This document shows positions 1-7,929 of a stretch of 25,995 nt of DNA, one piece after another. A program made the translations under genes and the position numbers. The stretch comes from a virus: positions 1 through 25,995 of IMG/VR virus record IMGVR_UViG_3300021182_000075, one strand, 5' to 3'. A model generated the notes under the pieces. That model was not told the DNA's origin, did not search any database, and saw nothing but the letters and a program-made list of their open reading frames with translations. Numbering within the stretch: the first letter of the stretch is position 1; each line of letters starts with the position of its first letter.

Positions 1-327
1 GGTTACTGTTCGAGAAGAATTACTCCCCACAACAGTACCCGGTTGTCTTACTGAGGGTATTTGAACGCCAGCGTTATAGTTAGCGTTTGGGTTATATCCA
101 GGAATAGTAGTAGCAATAGCTGGTGTACTATATCCTGCAGGGAGTCCTGAAGTGTTTGGTGCTTGGTAAGGAGCATTTCCCCCCGGAGGAGCGAATGTAT
201 TTGGTGCTATGCCTGTTGAAGATGAGGGTGTACCGCCAAGTCCTGCACCTGTGGCGCTGTTAGCGGTTGGACTATTCACCGATGAGGTGAAGCTATTTAA
301 TGCTGTCGGAGTTTTAAAAGTTGGCAT
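1..327 (-). CDS. N-terminal part of a large Ala/Pro/Ser/Thr-rich virion protein (runs off the window)
   Basis: The reading frame opens with ATG at 327-325 and stays open for 109 codons to the window edge, so only the N-terminus is seen. It begins MPTFKTPTALNSF and is low-complexity, rich in Pro, Ser, Thr, Asn, Ala and Gly, with no hydrophobic segment. Such disordered N-termini are common on internal virion or tail proteins of short-tailed phages, but no domain is visible, so the function is not assigned. It is the last gene of the leftward structural run seen here. It is preceded by a 38-nt gap carrying the TTGCGTTGAC motif at 352-364, so it may have its own late promoter. No Shine-Dalgarno sequence precedes the ATG (CCCACAATG). 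Confidence 0.7.
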   Translation of the reverse strand, partial: MPTFKTPTALNSFTSSVNSPTANSATGAGLGGTPSSSTGIAPNTFAPPGGNAPYQAPNTSGLPAGYSTPAIATTIPGYNPNANYNAGVQIPSVRQPGTVVGSNSSRTVT

Positions 328-351
328 TGTGGGTAGTATGATTTAGCTATG

Positions 352-364
352 TAGGTCAACGCAA
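352..364 (-). promoter_or_regulatory. Copy 1 of the TTGCGTTGwCyTA motif (candidate late promoter)
   Basis: On the minus strand TTGCGTTGACCTA begins one base after the TAA stop of the upstream gene. If TTGCGT is a -35 element, an 18-bp spacer leads to CATACT at 340-335, an acceptable -10. It precedes the partial virion gene. The same 13-mer family occurs at 5767, 12639, 14603 and 17700 on the same strand. Confidence 0.5.
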
Positions 365-365
365 C

Positions 366-731
366 TTAGGTGATTGCTACTCTAAACCAGCCATTAGAGG
401 CACTACCACCCGTTGGTTGGTTATAATCATAGAAATAAATGTAAGTAGTGCCTGAAATCTTAGCTATTTTTACTTGGTCATAGGGGCTTAAAGGTTTGCC
501 TGTGGGGGCAATCGTAAGAGATTCAAATAAGCCTATAAGCCCTGTGTTAAACACAATGCGCCCATGTTGAGTACTTTCTAGTGCCTGTATACGGTTAGTT
601 AAATCTTGGAGTTGTTGGGTAGGGTCAGGTAAACCACTGTCTACTTGTCCCGCAGCAGGAGTACTTTTCTGGGGTTGGGGATGCTGAAAATGAGGTTCAG
701 CTAACTGTGCGTCTGTTTTTTCTATAGCCAT
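366..731 (-). CDS. Hypothetical virion-associated protein, 121 aa
   Basis: The N-terminal 45 residues are polar and Pro/Gln-rich (disordered). A short heptad-like segment (about residues 38-55, QQLQDLTNRIQALES) may form a trimeric coiled coil. The C-terminal half is beta-rich with aromatic residues (TYIYFYDYN, then NGWFRV). This coil-plus-beta build is typical of small fibre or decoration proteins of phages, but no named family is recognised. It starts one base after the stop of the membrane protein gene upstream. The start is in an AT-rich context (AATAATATG) without a Shine-Dalgarno sequence. Confidence 0.65.
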   Translation of the reverse strand: MAIEKTDAQLAEPHFQHPQPQKSTPAAGQVDSGLPDPTQQLQDLTNRIQALESTQHGRIVFNTGLIGLFESLTIAPTGKPLSPYDQVKIAKISGTTYIYFYDYNQPTGGSASNGWFRVAIT

Positions 732-732
732 A

Positions 733-1005
733 TTATTGTTTTAAAATACTGTACCCGACTAAACCTATTATCCATTTGAACCCTCCGGCAATTACCACAA
801 ACGAACCCATGATTACTGCTGCTGAAACGAGAATGTTTTTACCCATTTTCCCTTTAGAAGAAAAGAATTCTACGAGAGCGTCATGTACTATTTGTTTCAT
901 TTCTTCCTTGGTAGGGCGGTCTTGAAAGGCTTTTTCATCCTCTAGGCCATGTGCGTGTTGCCAGTTCCGTATACCTGCCAAGGCTTCTCTAGTTTCTACA
1001 TCCAT
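733..1005 (-). CDS. Small membrane protein, holin-like candidate
   Basis: I chose the ATG at 1005 (MDVETREALAG); an in-frame ATG 10 codons upstream (1035) is possible. The protein of about 90 aa has a charged, helical N-terminal half with EEMKQIVHDALVEFF and a Lys-rich turn (SSKGKMGKN). A C-terminal hydrophobic stretch of about 30 residues follows (ILVSAAVIMGSFVVIAGGF, then WIIGLVGYSIL), enough for one long or two short membrane segments. The size, the soluble head and the membrane tail among late genes fit a holin or a virion membrane protein. No endolysin is adjacent, so the holin call is only a suggestion. Confidence 0.6.
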   Translation of the reverse strand: MDVETREALAGIRNWQHAHGLEDEKAFQDRPTKEEMKQIVHDALVEFFSSKGKMGKNILVSAAVIMGSFVVIAGGFKWIIGLVGYSILKQ

Positions 1006-1084
1006 ACCTATGTTATGATAGTAAATAATGAACAAGGACTTTGTATTTTGGTGATTTTGCTCATCTTAATCATGCTTGACAAGT

Positions 1085-2584
1085 CTACTCGGCTATGTCG
1101 TAGTATATAATAACCCTTATTAGCCCCCACGCGCCGTTAGTCGCCGTTATTGAAGGTTGTATTGCCTGGCATTTTGCTTGTGAGTAGTCAAAATCATTTA
1201 CATATGTTGTTCCTGTGGGCACGGATACTATACGATTGGCATTTGAGATAGGAAGAGCATTTCCTTTTTCATCTATAACTGAAACGGTAATGTCTGTAAC
1301 CCCTGTATGGGCTATACCTGTAGTGATAACACGCATACGTCTTACAAAAATTGGTCGCGGGAAGTAAATATTATTAAACGCAACAGAAAATGCTAAACCC
1401 GAAACACTGCTCATGTCATAGGTGCGGAAGTTATTTAATGAAGCGTAGGTAGCGTAGTTAAAGACGCCTATTTTGTTATTCCCCAGTGGGCATAAAGCGG
1501 TGATTTTATCAGTATTCCCTAAGGAAGTACCTATGTTAAACCAAGCCTTGGGTCTACCCCCGATTGGGTCTCCATATCCTAGAAGGGTAAAACCATCGGC
1601 AACGAGCAGGATGTTGCTTGTGCTTGATACGCGATGTTTGTATAGGAGCGTAGTCGAGCCACTTGCTACGTTATATAACTTACGTAAAAAGGTAATACCG
1701 TTTCCATTCCACATACCTACCTTTTCGCCGTAGGTTACATATACCGTACCCCCTACATTTTGAAAGGCGGTAACGAGGTCATCAACGGGTATTTTCCTAC
1801 GTAAACCAGTTGAATATCCGTCATACATACCTATAAATGCTTGTGTTGAGACAACATCCCCCTGGTTTTGCACTGTTTGATAGGAAATCAACATCAACCC
1901 TGTTGCTGGGTCTATACCAAGAGCGTAAATGGTCTCGTAATTTTGTAAATTAAAGACATTAAGATTCACACAAAGCGAAGGAGTCGATATGTTAGGTGCT
2001 ACGGTGTCACTTTTTATGATGTTATGAAGCAGTTGGCCGTCAGCTACCCAAAGATTATTGTTATAAGCAAGCAAAGGATGCGGGTTACTTGAGAGTGCTG
2101 GAGGATGGCTGGTGCCTATGTAGTATGGAATAGTAGTCCACCAACTTTCTGTTACAGTGGTAGAGCCATTCCACATAGCTATATCCGTACCATGAGATAC
2201 AAAAGCTGCACCCACTCCTGCATTGCTAGTTTGAATGCCAATATCAGTTCTTCCAAAGGTATAATGGGAAGTATCTGAACCAGTAAATACCTTAACAATA
2301 TTTCCACTCGTATCAATGGTGTAATAGTTCGCATTTTCTGCGACGGCCAAGCGTGCATTAAGACCTCCCGTAGCATCTTCAGACGTAGCAATGATGTTAC
2401 CTACACTGCTTACAGCATAAGTGGTATCCCCCGTATTGAGTGTTCCCCTGATAATGCCAGGCGTAACAAATGGGTTCATCTGGTAGGAACCATTGCCCAA
2501 AGCACCGTCAGTAGCATAGTCAGAAGAACTCATGCCGGACATAAGCTGTTCACTTCCAAGTTGTAGGTTAAATTTTCCAATCAT
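1085..2584 (-). CDS. Large beta-rich tail/virion structural protein, about 499 aa
   Basis: The preferred start is the ATG at 2584 (MIGKFNLQLG), four bases after the upstream stop; a start at 2617 would overlap the previous gene. The sequence is almost entirely short beta segments separated by Gly/Asn/Ser turns. Recurrent blade-like units (for example GNIIATSED, IAMWNG, LWVADGQ, VGMWNGNG, LLVADGFTLL) suggest a beta-propeller-like fold. The C-terminal 90 residues (from about ARP-IFVRRMRV) look like a separate jelly-roll or Ig-like domain. Phage proteins of this build are usually tail hub, spike or adsorption-apparatus components. No catalytic motif is visible. It belongs to the tightly packed leftward virion operon. 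Confidence 0.7.
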   Translation of the reverse strand: MIGKFNLQLGSEQLMSGMSSSDYATDGALGNGSYQMNPFVTPGIIRGTLNTGDTTYAVSSVGNIIATSEDATGGLNARLAVAENANYYTIDTSGNIVKVFTGSDTSHYTFGRTDIGIQTSNAGVGAAFVSHGTDIAMWNGSTTVTESWWTTIPYYIGTSHPPALSSNPHPLLAYNNNLWVADGQLLHNIIKSDTVAPNISTPSLCVNLNVFNLQNYETIYALGIDPATGLMLISYQTVQNQGDVVSTQAFIGMYDGYSTGLRRKIPVDDLVTAFQNVGGTVYVTYGEKVGMWNGNGITFLRKLYNVASGSTTLLYKHRVSSTSNILLVADGFTLLGYGDPIGGRPKAWFNIGTSLGNTDKITALCPLGNNKIGVFNYATYASLNNFRTYDMSSVSGLAFSVAFNNIYFPRPIFVRRMRVITTGIAHTGVTDITVSVIDEKGNALPISNANRIVSVPTGTTYVNDFDYSQAKCQAIQPSITATNGAWGLIRVIIYYDIAE

Positions 2585-2588
2585 AATT

Positions 2589-3560
2589 TTATGATGCTGC
2601 TGCGAAGAAGAAGCCACTATTAACTGTCGCTGAGGCTGCTGTTTTAATAGACACCATAACCATGCCGGCAGAGCTACCAGTAGTATTCACCGTGATAGTT
2701 ACGGCATTAGAACCTGTCGCAACCGTAGCATTGCTGTCGTAAAAGCCAATGTTGATGCCATTGTTTCTAGCTACACCAGGGGAGTTGGCTGTACTAGTAA
2801 TACCGCGCTCACCCGCCATGTACACCAACCAGCAGTTAGCAGTCCCTACTGTGAGAGAACCTGATAATCCTCCTGTGCCATTTTGTGCTTGACTAGCGGA
2901 GGCATCAGGTTGCCCTGACTGCAAAGTGCCGCTGTAAGACACTGCCCCCAAGTATTGTTGGGTACTGGTAGAAGAGGCAACAGCTAGAGTGTGCGAGCCT
3001 GTAGCGGGGCCGACTAATATCCAACTATCCCATACTCTGTCTGATGCAAGGGTTACGTCATTTACCTTCGTCAAAGCGACGCTGTTATAGGTAGCTCCTG
3101 TAACCGCTGAAGAAGTACCCGGAAAGTTGCCCGCTGACCATGAAAATATAAGAGGATTGCTGCCCGTAACCGTATAAGAGCCACTGATTGAGGTAGCATT
3201 GCCTCCTGATGTATTGACTTGTGCCACGTTATCAAACGCGATAGCGAAATTAAAAATAGAGTGGAAGGTTTGGCCGTTAGGTGTTACCAAAACAGGGAGT
3301 GGCACTAACTTAAAAGCAAACGGATTTTTCAGAGCGCGAAGTCGCCCTTCTTGATGAGAGAGAAAGTTTTCCCACGTTCCATGAACATATATGCCGTCTT
3401 GCATCGAACCCTCAAAACGAATACCTGCTTTGCGGCCAAACCAATACTCATAGAGACGGAAAACATTTGCTGTCCAAGAATTGGAAGACCACACAGGAGT
3501 AATAACTTCACGTGGGTGGCGAGTTATATCCACCATAAGTTTATGTAGAAAAGTTCTCAT
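2589..3560 (-). CDS. Virion structural protein with Ig-like C-terminal region
   Basis: I take the ATG at 3560 (MRTFLHKLMVD) because it lies one base after the stop of the preceding fibre gene. A longer frame starting at 3620 would overlap that gene by 59 bases. A Shine-Dalgarno-like GGAGGTG lies about 19 bases upstream, inside the fibre gene, which is far but could serve by re-initiation. The first 85 residues are basic and aromatic. The rest (from about residue 95) is a Ser/Thr/Gly-rich beta domain with repeated surface-type strands (SGSYTVTGSNP, GSHTLAVASS), as in adhesion or decoration domains. It is probably a tail or fibre-associated protein; the exact role is unknown. Confidence 0.65.
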   Translation of the reverse strand: MRTFLHKLMVDITRHPREVITPVWSSNSWTANVFRLYEYWFGRKAGIRFEGSMQDGIYVHGTWENFLSHQEGRLRALKNPFAFKLVPLPVLVTPNGQTFHSIFNFAIAFDNVAQVNTSGGNATSISGSYTVTGSNPLIFSWSAGNFPGTSSAVTGATYNSVALTKVNDVTLASDRVWDSWILVGPATGSHTLAVASSTSTQQYLGAVSYSGTLQSGQPDASASQAQNGTGGLSGSLTVGTANCWLVYMAGERGITSTANSPGVARNNGINIGFYDSNATVATGSNAVTITVNTTGSSAGMVMVSIKTAASATVNSGFFFAAAS

Positions 3561-3561
3561 A

Positions 3562-4641
3562 TTAGGCTGTTGCGACACACCTCCACTTAGAAGTTGCTGA
3601 GTTGTACATAAACACAGCACTTATAGGTAATGTTGTAGAGCCATTAGAAGTAACGGGGGCGGTTGCAGTACTATTCTCAGTATTCACCCATGTAATAGTT
3701 TGAGCCGCAGCAGAGAAGTCATACACCCTCACTACACTAAACTGTCCATCTACAGCACCTGACGTGGTCATGGTTATCGTCAAGGTAGCAGCGGAGTTGT
3801 TGGTTACGGTATTTGTTTTTGACGTTACAGGGACAGTCGCTGCGTTACCAGAGGCGGTTATAGCGTTGTTGGTAGAAAGTACTTGAGTGGTTGTTTGTAC
3901 ACCCGTAAAGGTATTCGCTGCATCAGTACGGGCGATTGTCGCAGACGTTGAAGGGAACGTCATCGTAGTTGAATCAGTACCTGAGAACGTAAGGAAGTTA
4001 TTGAAAGTTATTTTATCGCCTGTCGGAACGGAAACGGCAGTATAGTTTACCGACCATGAAGCAGCAGTCGTCCCTGATGTGAGAATACAGGTGACAAGAG
4101 CATATGTACCTGAATAGAGTCCGATTACTAGGTTACTTCCCGATGAATTAACACTGACATTATTGGTGCTGTTGTTTACGAAAAGAAATTGTTGACCCAA
4201 AGTCATGGTAGAAGCGACAGGCAAAACAACCGTCTGTAAGTTCGTACCTGTAAAAAACTGGTTATAGGTGCTCGCTGAAGTAAGCGTTGTAGTGCCGTTT
4301 GCCGTTGCAGTAGTGGTGTATCCCTGACCTCCTGATGCAGGAGTGGCCCATGTAGCATCGCCTCTCCAAAAGGTCGAAGAAGAGGCAGAGGTGCCTGAGT
4401 TAAGGTTGGTGACTGGCAGGTTTCCCGTCACGCCCGTTGTAAGAGGCAGACCTGTCGCATTTGTAAGAACACCTGACGCTGGCGTACCAAGCGCAGGAGT
4501 AACCAAAGTAGGTGCCGTAAAAAGGTTCGCCACCGTCATACTCTTAGACGTACCACCCGATACTTGGTCTAGGTACAGTAAATCTCCCGTAGCGGGTGCT
4601 GCTCCTAACGCGGTTAAAGCTGAAAGTTTAGTGTCGGCCAT
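3562..4641 (-). CDS. Tail fibre / receptor-binding protein, 359 aa
   Basis: It opens [20 protein letters not shown], the classic start of a large family of phage fibre proteins. A collagen-free, Thr/Ala/Ser-rich repetitive shaft follows (about residues 25-110, [15 protein letters not shown]-type units with [12 protein letters not shown]). The C-terminal half is beta-rich ([22 protein letters not shown]) and ends in a short strand, consistent with a trimeric receptor-binding tip. It starts one base before the small repeat protein gene ends and is followed one base later by another structural gene. No enzymatic motif such as a depolymerase site is visible. Confidence 0.8.
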   Translation of the reverse strand: MADTKLSALTALGAAPATGDLLYLDQVSGGTSKSMTVANLFTAPTLVTPALGTPASGVLTNATGLPLTTGVTGNLPVTNLNSGTSASSSTFWRGDATWATPASGGQGYTTTATANGTTTLTSASTYNQFFTGTNLQTVVLPVASTMTLGQQFLFVNNSTNNVSVNSSGSNLVIGLYSGTYALVTCILTSGTTAASWSVNYTAVSVPTGDKITFNNFLTFSGTDSTTMTFPSTSATIARTDAANTFTGVQTTTQVLSTNNAITASGNAATVPVTSKTNTVTNNSAATLTITMTTSGAVDGQFSVVRVYDFSAAAQTITWVNTENSTATAPVTSNGSTTLPISAVFMYNSATSKWRCVATA

Positions 4642-4642
4642 A

Positions 4643-4858
4643 TTAATTTTTAGTTGCTTTAGTCCAGACTGATGAACTAGATGAAGATTGTTCTAAGAGA
4701 AGTTTAAAACCGTCTTCAAGAAGTAGGTAAAAACCGTTCTCAAGTAAAAGGAAACTATTACCAGCTGCACTTATGCTTGCTTTGGTGAATGTTCCTACGT
4801 TTTTTGAAGGTTTTGTAAATGTACCTGTGTTTTTACTCTCTTTAGTCCATGTTCCCAT
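4643..4858 (-). CDS. Small tandem-repeat protein (GTFTK and LLLE repeats), 71 aa
   Basis: Two repeat types fill the protein. The N-terminal half has three units of the form (N/V)GTWTKxSKN/GTFTKxSKN. The middle has three units of the form NGFYLLLE ([22 protein letters not shown]), then a Ser run and a closing VWTKATKN that echoes the first repeat. LLLE-type repeats of this kind are seen in small virion or fibre-linked proteins of environmental phages; their role is not known. It sits between the connector and the fibre gene, with gaps of one to two bases on each side, so it is probably made together with them and may be a fibre attachment or tip component. Confidence 0.65.
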   Translation of the reverse strand: MGTWTKESKNTGTFTKPSKNVGTFTKASISAAGNSFLLLENGFYLLLEDGFKLLLEQSSSSSSVWTKATKN

Positions 4859-4860
4859 AT

Positions 4861-5691
4861 CTATCTTCCGTAGAAATATCCTCCTGCTCCTGTAGCTCCA
4901 TAATCGCCATAGGAGTCATACGCAGGCCGTAAGGAAAGCATGGTGTCTAAGTCTTTACGACTATAGGCAGTTCTGAGTCGTGCTTCCCAATCCTGCAAGT
5001 CATTTTTAATGTTTTGCAGTTGAGGTAGATTGTTTGTATTTGCAAACTCATAAGCGGCACCCGCCGCAAGCATCATGTGAAATGGTGCATCAATGCCTGG
5101 TACAACCGTTGAGTCTGAAATATCCACTGTCCAATCACTAGAAGTAAAAGGGGTGACGTTTCGTTCCCACTCAGAACGTACTTTGGCTCCTGCCGTTATC
5201 TGTGCTGCCGTAGCGCGGGGATAGATGAAGAAAGAATTGTATTTAAAACTGTATTTGGGTGCTTGTTGTATAAAGTTGGCGTCTTCCGCCAAGAGTCCTG
5301 CCGCATTAGTAGGGTCGCTCATACCCCACTGAGGTGCTCCACCGTCAAAAGGAGTGGCCCTAAACCAATTTACACCGTCATAGGTAACATCCACGCGACG
5401 TTCTTTTAAGACTCCTTCTGAAACGGGTATGGAAATATCCCTATTTGAATAGAGGTTGTCAGTGCCGTTGAGTACAAAAGGTGAGGTAACTATCGGATAG
5501 GTGGTGTTACGTTGGTCATCAAAGTACGAGTCATCTTGTGATTCATAAATCATTGAGACCATTTTTTGGTACCACGTATTTATGTCGTTTACGAGTGACG
5601 GTAGTGGTGGTGTTCCATCAGAGGGGTAGCTGCTAGTATCTGCGTGTACAGTAGCTCGCGCTTTAATTGCAATTTGACCTAGTGTAGCCAT
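4861..5691 (-). CDS. Head-tail connector / tail adaptor-like protein, 276 aa
   Basis: The N-terminal 60 residues (GQIAIKARATVHADTS, then LPSLVNDINTWYQKMVSMI) are helical and resemble the start of gp4-type or gp10-type adaptor proteins of short-tailed phages, which bind under the portal. A beta-rich middle (residues 65-180) follows, then a helical C-terminus (HMMLAAGAAYEFANTNN, LQDWEARLRTAYSRKD) and a Gly/Tyr tail. The family assignment rests on overall pattern and position (first tail gene after the head and modification genes), not on a decisive motif. It is preceded by a 90-nt gap with the TTGCGTTG motif and a perfect stem-loop, so it probably heads a tail transcript. Confidence 0.6.
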   Translation of the reverse strand: MATLGQIAIKARATVHADTSSYPSDGTPPLPSLVNDINTWYQKMVSMIYESQDDSYFDDQRNTTYPIVTSPFVLNGTDNLYSNRDISIPVSEGVLKERRVDVTYDGVNWFRATPFDGGAPQWGMSDPTNAAGLLAEDANFIQQAPKYSFKYNSFFIYPRATAAQITAGAKVRSEWERNVTPFTSSDWTVDISDSTVVPGIDAPFHMMLAAGAAYEFANTNNLPQLQNIKNDLQDWEARLRTAYSRKDLDTMLSLRPAYDSYGDYGATGAGGYFYGR

Positions 5692-5709
5692 AAATAGTTA
5701 AGCAATGTT

Positions 5710-5734
5710 GGGGTTTGTTTCCTCTGCAAACCCC
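5710..5734 (-). other. Perfect 8-bp stem-loop in the leader of the connector gene
   Basis: GGGGTTTG and CAAACCCC pair around a 9-nt loop, 19 bases before the ATG of the connector gene and downstream of the motif at 5767. There is no U-tract, so it is unlikely to be a terminator. It could be a processing site or a 5'-end stabiliser of the late mRNA. Confidence 0.5.
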
Positions 5735-5766
5735 TCATGCTCTCCACATAGAGTACTTTTATGGTC

Positions 5767-5779
5767 TAAGACAACGCAA
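5767..5779 (-). promoter_or_regulatory. Copy 2 of the TTGCGTTGwCyTA motif (candidate late promoter)
   Basis: TTGCGTTGTCTTA begins one base after the TAG stop of the GT2 gene. An 18-bp spacer from TTGCGT leads to TACTCT at 5755-5750, identical in sequence and spacing to the copy at 14603. It precedes the connector gene. Confidence 0.5.
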
Positions 5780-5780
5780 A

Positions 5781-6434
5781 CTAAAGAGGGGGAAGTGTCA
5801 TGCCACCTTTAAACATAGTCATTCTTTTAGTATTCAAAGTACCATCGAAAGTGTCTCTATATGGATGTGGCTGGTGGGCATCGTGGTCGAAAACTAGGAC
5901 TGGGTTATCAAATAGACATGCAAATGAGTATCCGGCAAGTTTTGCCCTACAACCTACGTTGACGTTGTCTCCACTCCATATCCCGTCTAGGGCTTCATCA
6001 AAGCCTCCTATGAGCTTTAAAGCGTACAGGGGGGCTGCTCCGTTGTCTATCTCCCAACAGTTATCCTCACAGGGACGGATATTCTTGGTTTCGTCGTTAC
6101 GATAAGCTCTCCAATCCCAGGCAGGCTTAGAAGCATAATTGAGGTCAGCCACCTTACCTACGGGCGCAGTCATGAAAGTATCGGGGTTAGCTTGGTAAGC
6201 ATCCCACCATTTTTGTAGATAGTCAGGGCGTATGAGTGAGTAGTCTTGGAGAGACACCACTAACTCGCCTTTGGCACGTTTAAGCATGCGATTGTAGGCT
6301 TTGTTTAAATCGTGGCGGTCTAAGCCAATCTCGACCAACCACTCAAAGTCTTTAAAGGTTTGCTTAAGAAGCCCCGTGCGGATTATGTCTAATCCATTTG
6401 GCCGAATCGAGGGGCTAAGTACTGAGATTTTCAT
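5781..6434 (-). CDS. GT2-family (GT-A fold) glycosyltransferase
   Basis: The 217-aa protein starts MKISVLSPSIRP, the first beta strand of a GT-A fold. It continues with FEWLVEIG, a region around residues 45-65 that lists nucleotide-sugar contacts (NRMLKRAKGELVVSLQDYS; the usual DxD appears as QDY), and then a GGFDEALDG-IWSGDNVN motif near residue 160, typical of the acceptor/catalytic part of GT2 enzymes (GGFDE followed by an acidic DN pair). The lack of a canonical DxD is odd and leaves activity open. It shares ATGA (4-base overlap) with the FkbM gene upstream, so the two are translationally coupled. Likely role: adding sugar to virion or host glycans. Confidence 0.75.
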   Translation of the reverse strand: MKISVLSPSIRPNGLDIIRTGLLKQTFKDFEWLVEIGLDRHDLNKAYNRMLKRAKGELVVSLQDYSLIRPDYLQKWWDAYQANPDTFMTAPVGKVADLNYASKPAWDWRAYRNDETKNIRPCEDNCWEIDNGAAPLYALKLIGGFDEALDGIWSGDNVNVGCRAKLAGYSFACLFDNPVLVFDHDAHQPHPYRDTFDGTLNTKRMTMFKGGMTLPPL

Positions 6435-7036
6435 AGTCTTAGCAAGAACATACCATTGTTAATCTTACTCACTACTTTGTGGGGTAAGTGTTTAGCAAAG
6501 AACTCCTCTGCGTCTATTGCACTGGGGCCGTTCTCGTAATGCCACTCCACAATAATCTGTGGGACTTCTTTTAAGCGGGTAGAGTGTTCGATGATATTTA
6601 GCTCTGCTCCCTCGACGTCTAGTTTAATCAAATCAGGCAAAGGAAAATCCTCTAAAGTCTTAAAATCACAGAATACGCCACTAGGGATACCCGTATTGTC
6701 TACTTCACGGATAAACTGGCCTCCTACGTTATCGTCTTGTCTATTAGACAACTCGGCCTTCTCTGCACCGTACCAAATACCAAAAGGTTTAATTTCAACA
6801 CCGATGTCATTTAATTCTCCTCTAGCGTGCATATAGTCCACATTGTCTTTAAAAGGCTCAAAGCAAATAGATTTCTTGCCAAACATTTTAAATACTATAT
6901 ACGCCCAGCCTCCAACACACGCTCCTATGTCGTATATAACCTCAGGGTTTTGGGTAAATGCCTCCGTAAGCAGTTCAGCGAACTGGGGCCGTTGCCATTC
7001 GTTTACCGTATAGTTCCAGTGGGTATCTTGATTCAT
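6431..7036 (-). CDS. FkbM-family SAM-dependent methyltransferase
   Basis: The protein of 201 aa shows motif I VIYDIGACVGGW (about residues 34-45), which binds S-adenosylmethionine, then ICFEPFKDNVDYM (acidic motif II) and LIKLDVEGAELNIIE (about residues 137-151), the signature of FkbM methyltransferases. In bacterial glycan clusters these enzymes O-methylate sugars. Its position between three glycosyltransferases, with four-base ATGA overlaps on both sides, indicates a job in capping or decorating the same glycan. It is a little shorter than usual FkbM proteins (220-250 aa) but has all visible motifs. Confidence 0.85.
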   Translation of the reverse strand: MNQDTHWNYTVNEWQRPQFAELLTEAFTQNPEVIYDIGACVGGWAYIVFKMFGKKSICFEPFKDNVDYMHARGELNDIGVEIKPFGIWYGAEKAELSNRQDDNVGGQFIREVDNTGIPSGVFCDFKTLEDFPLPDLIKLDVEGAELNIIEHSTRLKEVPQIIVEWHYENGPSAIDAEEFFAKHLPHKVVSKINNGMFLLRL

Positions 7037-7929
7037 ATTATTGATTGTATACCCTCTAGTAGAGAATTAGCATAGTGCTTTTCTGTGTATTTCTCTTGTA
7101 CATACTTAATACCCTTTAAACCCATTTCAGGAGTCAATAGTTTAAATGCTTCTTTGATTGAATTAGCATCAGGTTCGCATACAACACCCGCACCGCTCTC
7201 TTCGATATATTCCCTATTCTTAGGGGAATCCGCCATGCAGATTACTGGCACGCCACAGGCTAAACTTTCGAGCGATGCACGTTGGCCTCCGCCCCAATAC
7301 TCGGAAGTATTACATACACAAACTGATTCATTTATTAACTTTGCCACCTCTTCTGCTGGTTGTTCAAGTAAAACAGTCGCCCCAAGTTTTTTTGACCTAT
7401 TAAAAGGTTCTGAATCAGTTTCTTGGAAGCGACCACATAATAAAGATTTATCTCTAAATGCTTCGGCCATTAGCCATTGTCTTTTCCAAGAAGCACTTGT
7501 TGCTTGAAGCATTGCATCCCATTTCTTCTCTAGGTTCATAGGCTTCATTATCTGTGTGTTCACCCCAAAGGCACGTTTATATGGAATACCCTCACGCTCG
7601 CAGTCTTCTTCGTTTATCTGGGACTCGACAAAGACAAGGTCAAAGTCCTTTACATCCATAGCTTTTAATGGGCCTCCTGCAAAGAGTAAAGCCTTCTTAT
7701 ACGGTAAGGCACATACACTAAACCAGTTTTCGGCGTTCTGTCCTTTATTTGTGACTGGGGCCTCCCAGTAAAGGACAACATCAGGGTTAAAGTCCATGAG
7801 TCCTTTAAGAGGAAAATCGAAGTACTTTACCTCGTGCTCTTCCTCTAAAAGTTTCATAGCCGCGTAAAGACCATCACGCCACATTCCATAACGCCCATCA
7901 AATCCCTGCCAAATAAAAGCTATTTTCAT
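7033..7929 (-). CDS. GT4-like (GT-B fold) glycosyltransferase, 298 aa
   Basis: The N-terminal half begins KIAFIWQGFDGRYGMW with alternating strands and helices of a GT-B acceptor domain. The C-terminal half contains CNTSEYWGGGQRASLESLA, followed by CGVPVICMADSPKNREYI and GAGVVCEPD (about residues 208-250). This E-x7-E type region binds the nucleotide sugar in GT4 enzymes. The protein is shorter than typical GT4 enzymes (350-400 aa) because the N-terminal domain is compact. It is translationally coupled on both sides by ATGA overlaps. The sugar and acceptor cannot be told from sequence. Confidence 0.8.
   Translation of the reverse strand: MKIAFIWQGFDGRYGMWRDGLYAAMKLLEEEHEVKYFDFPLKGLMDFNPDVVLYWEAPVTNKGQNAENWFSVCALPYKKALLFAGGPLKAMDVKDFDLVFVESQINEEDCEREGIPYKRAFGVNTQIMKPMNLEKKWDAMLQATSASWKRQWLMAEAFRDKSLLCGRFQETDSEPFNRSKKLGATVLLEQPAEEVAKLINESVCVCNTSEYWGGGQRASLESLACGVPVICMADSPKNREYIEESGAGVVCEPDANSIKEAFKLLTPEMGLKGIKYVQEKYTEKHYANSLLEGIQSII

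Noticed and set aside
1473-1733. Plus-strand open frame inside the large beta-rich structural gene
   Set aside because: It lies wholly antisense to a well-supported long gene, has no ribosome binding site and its product has no recognisable pattern.
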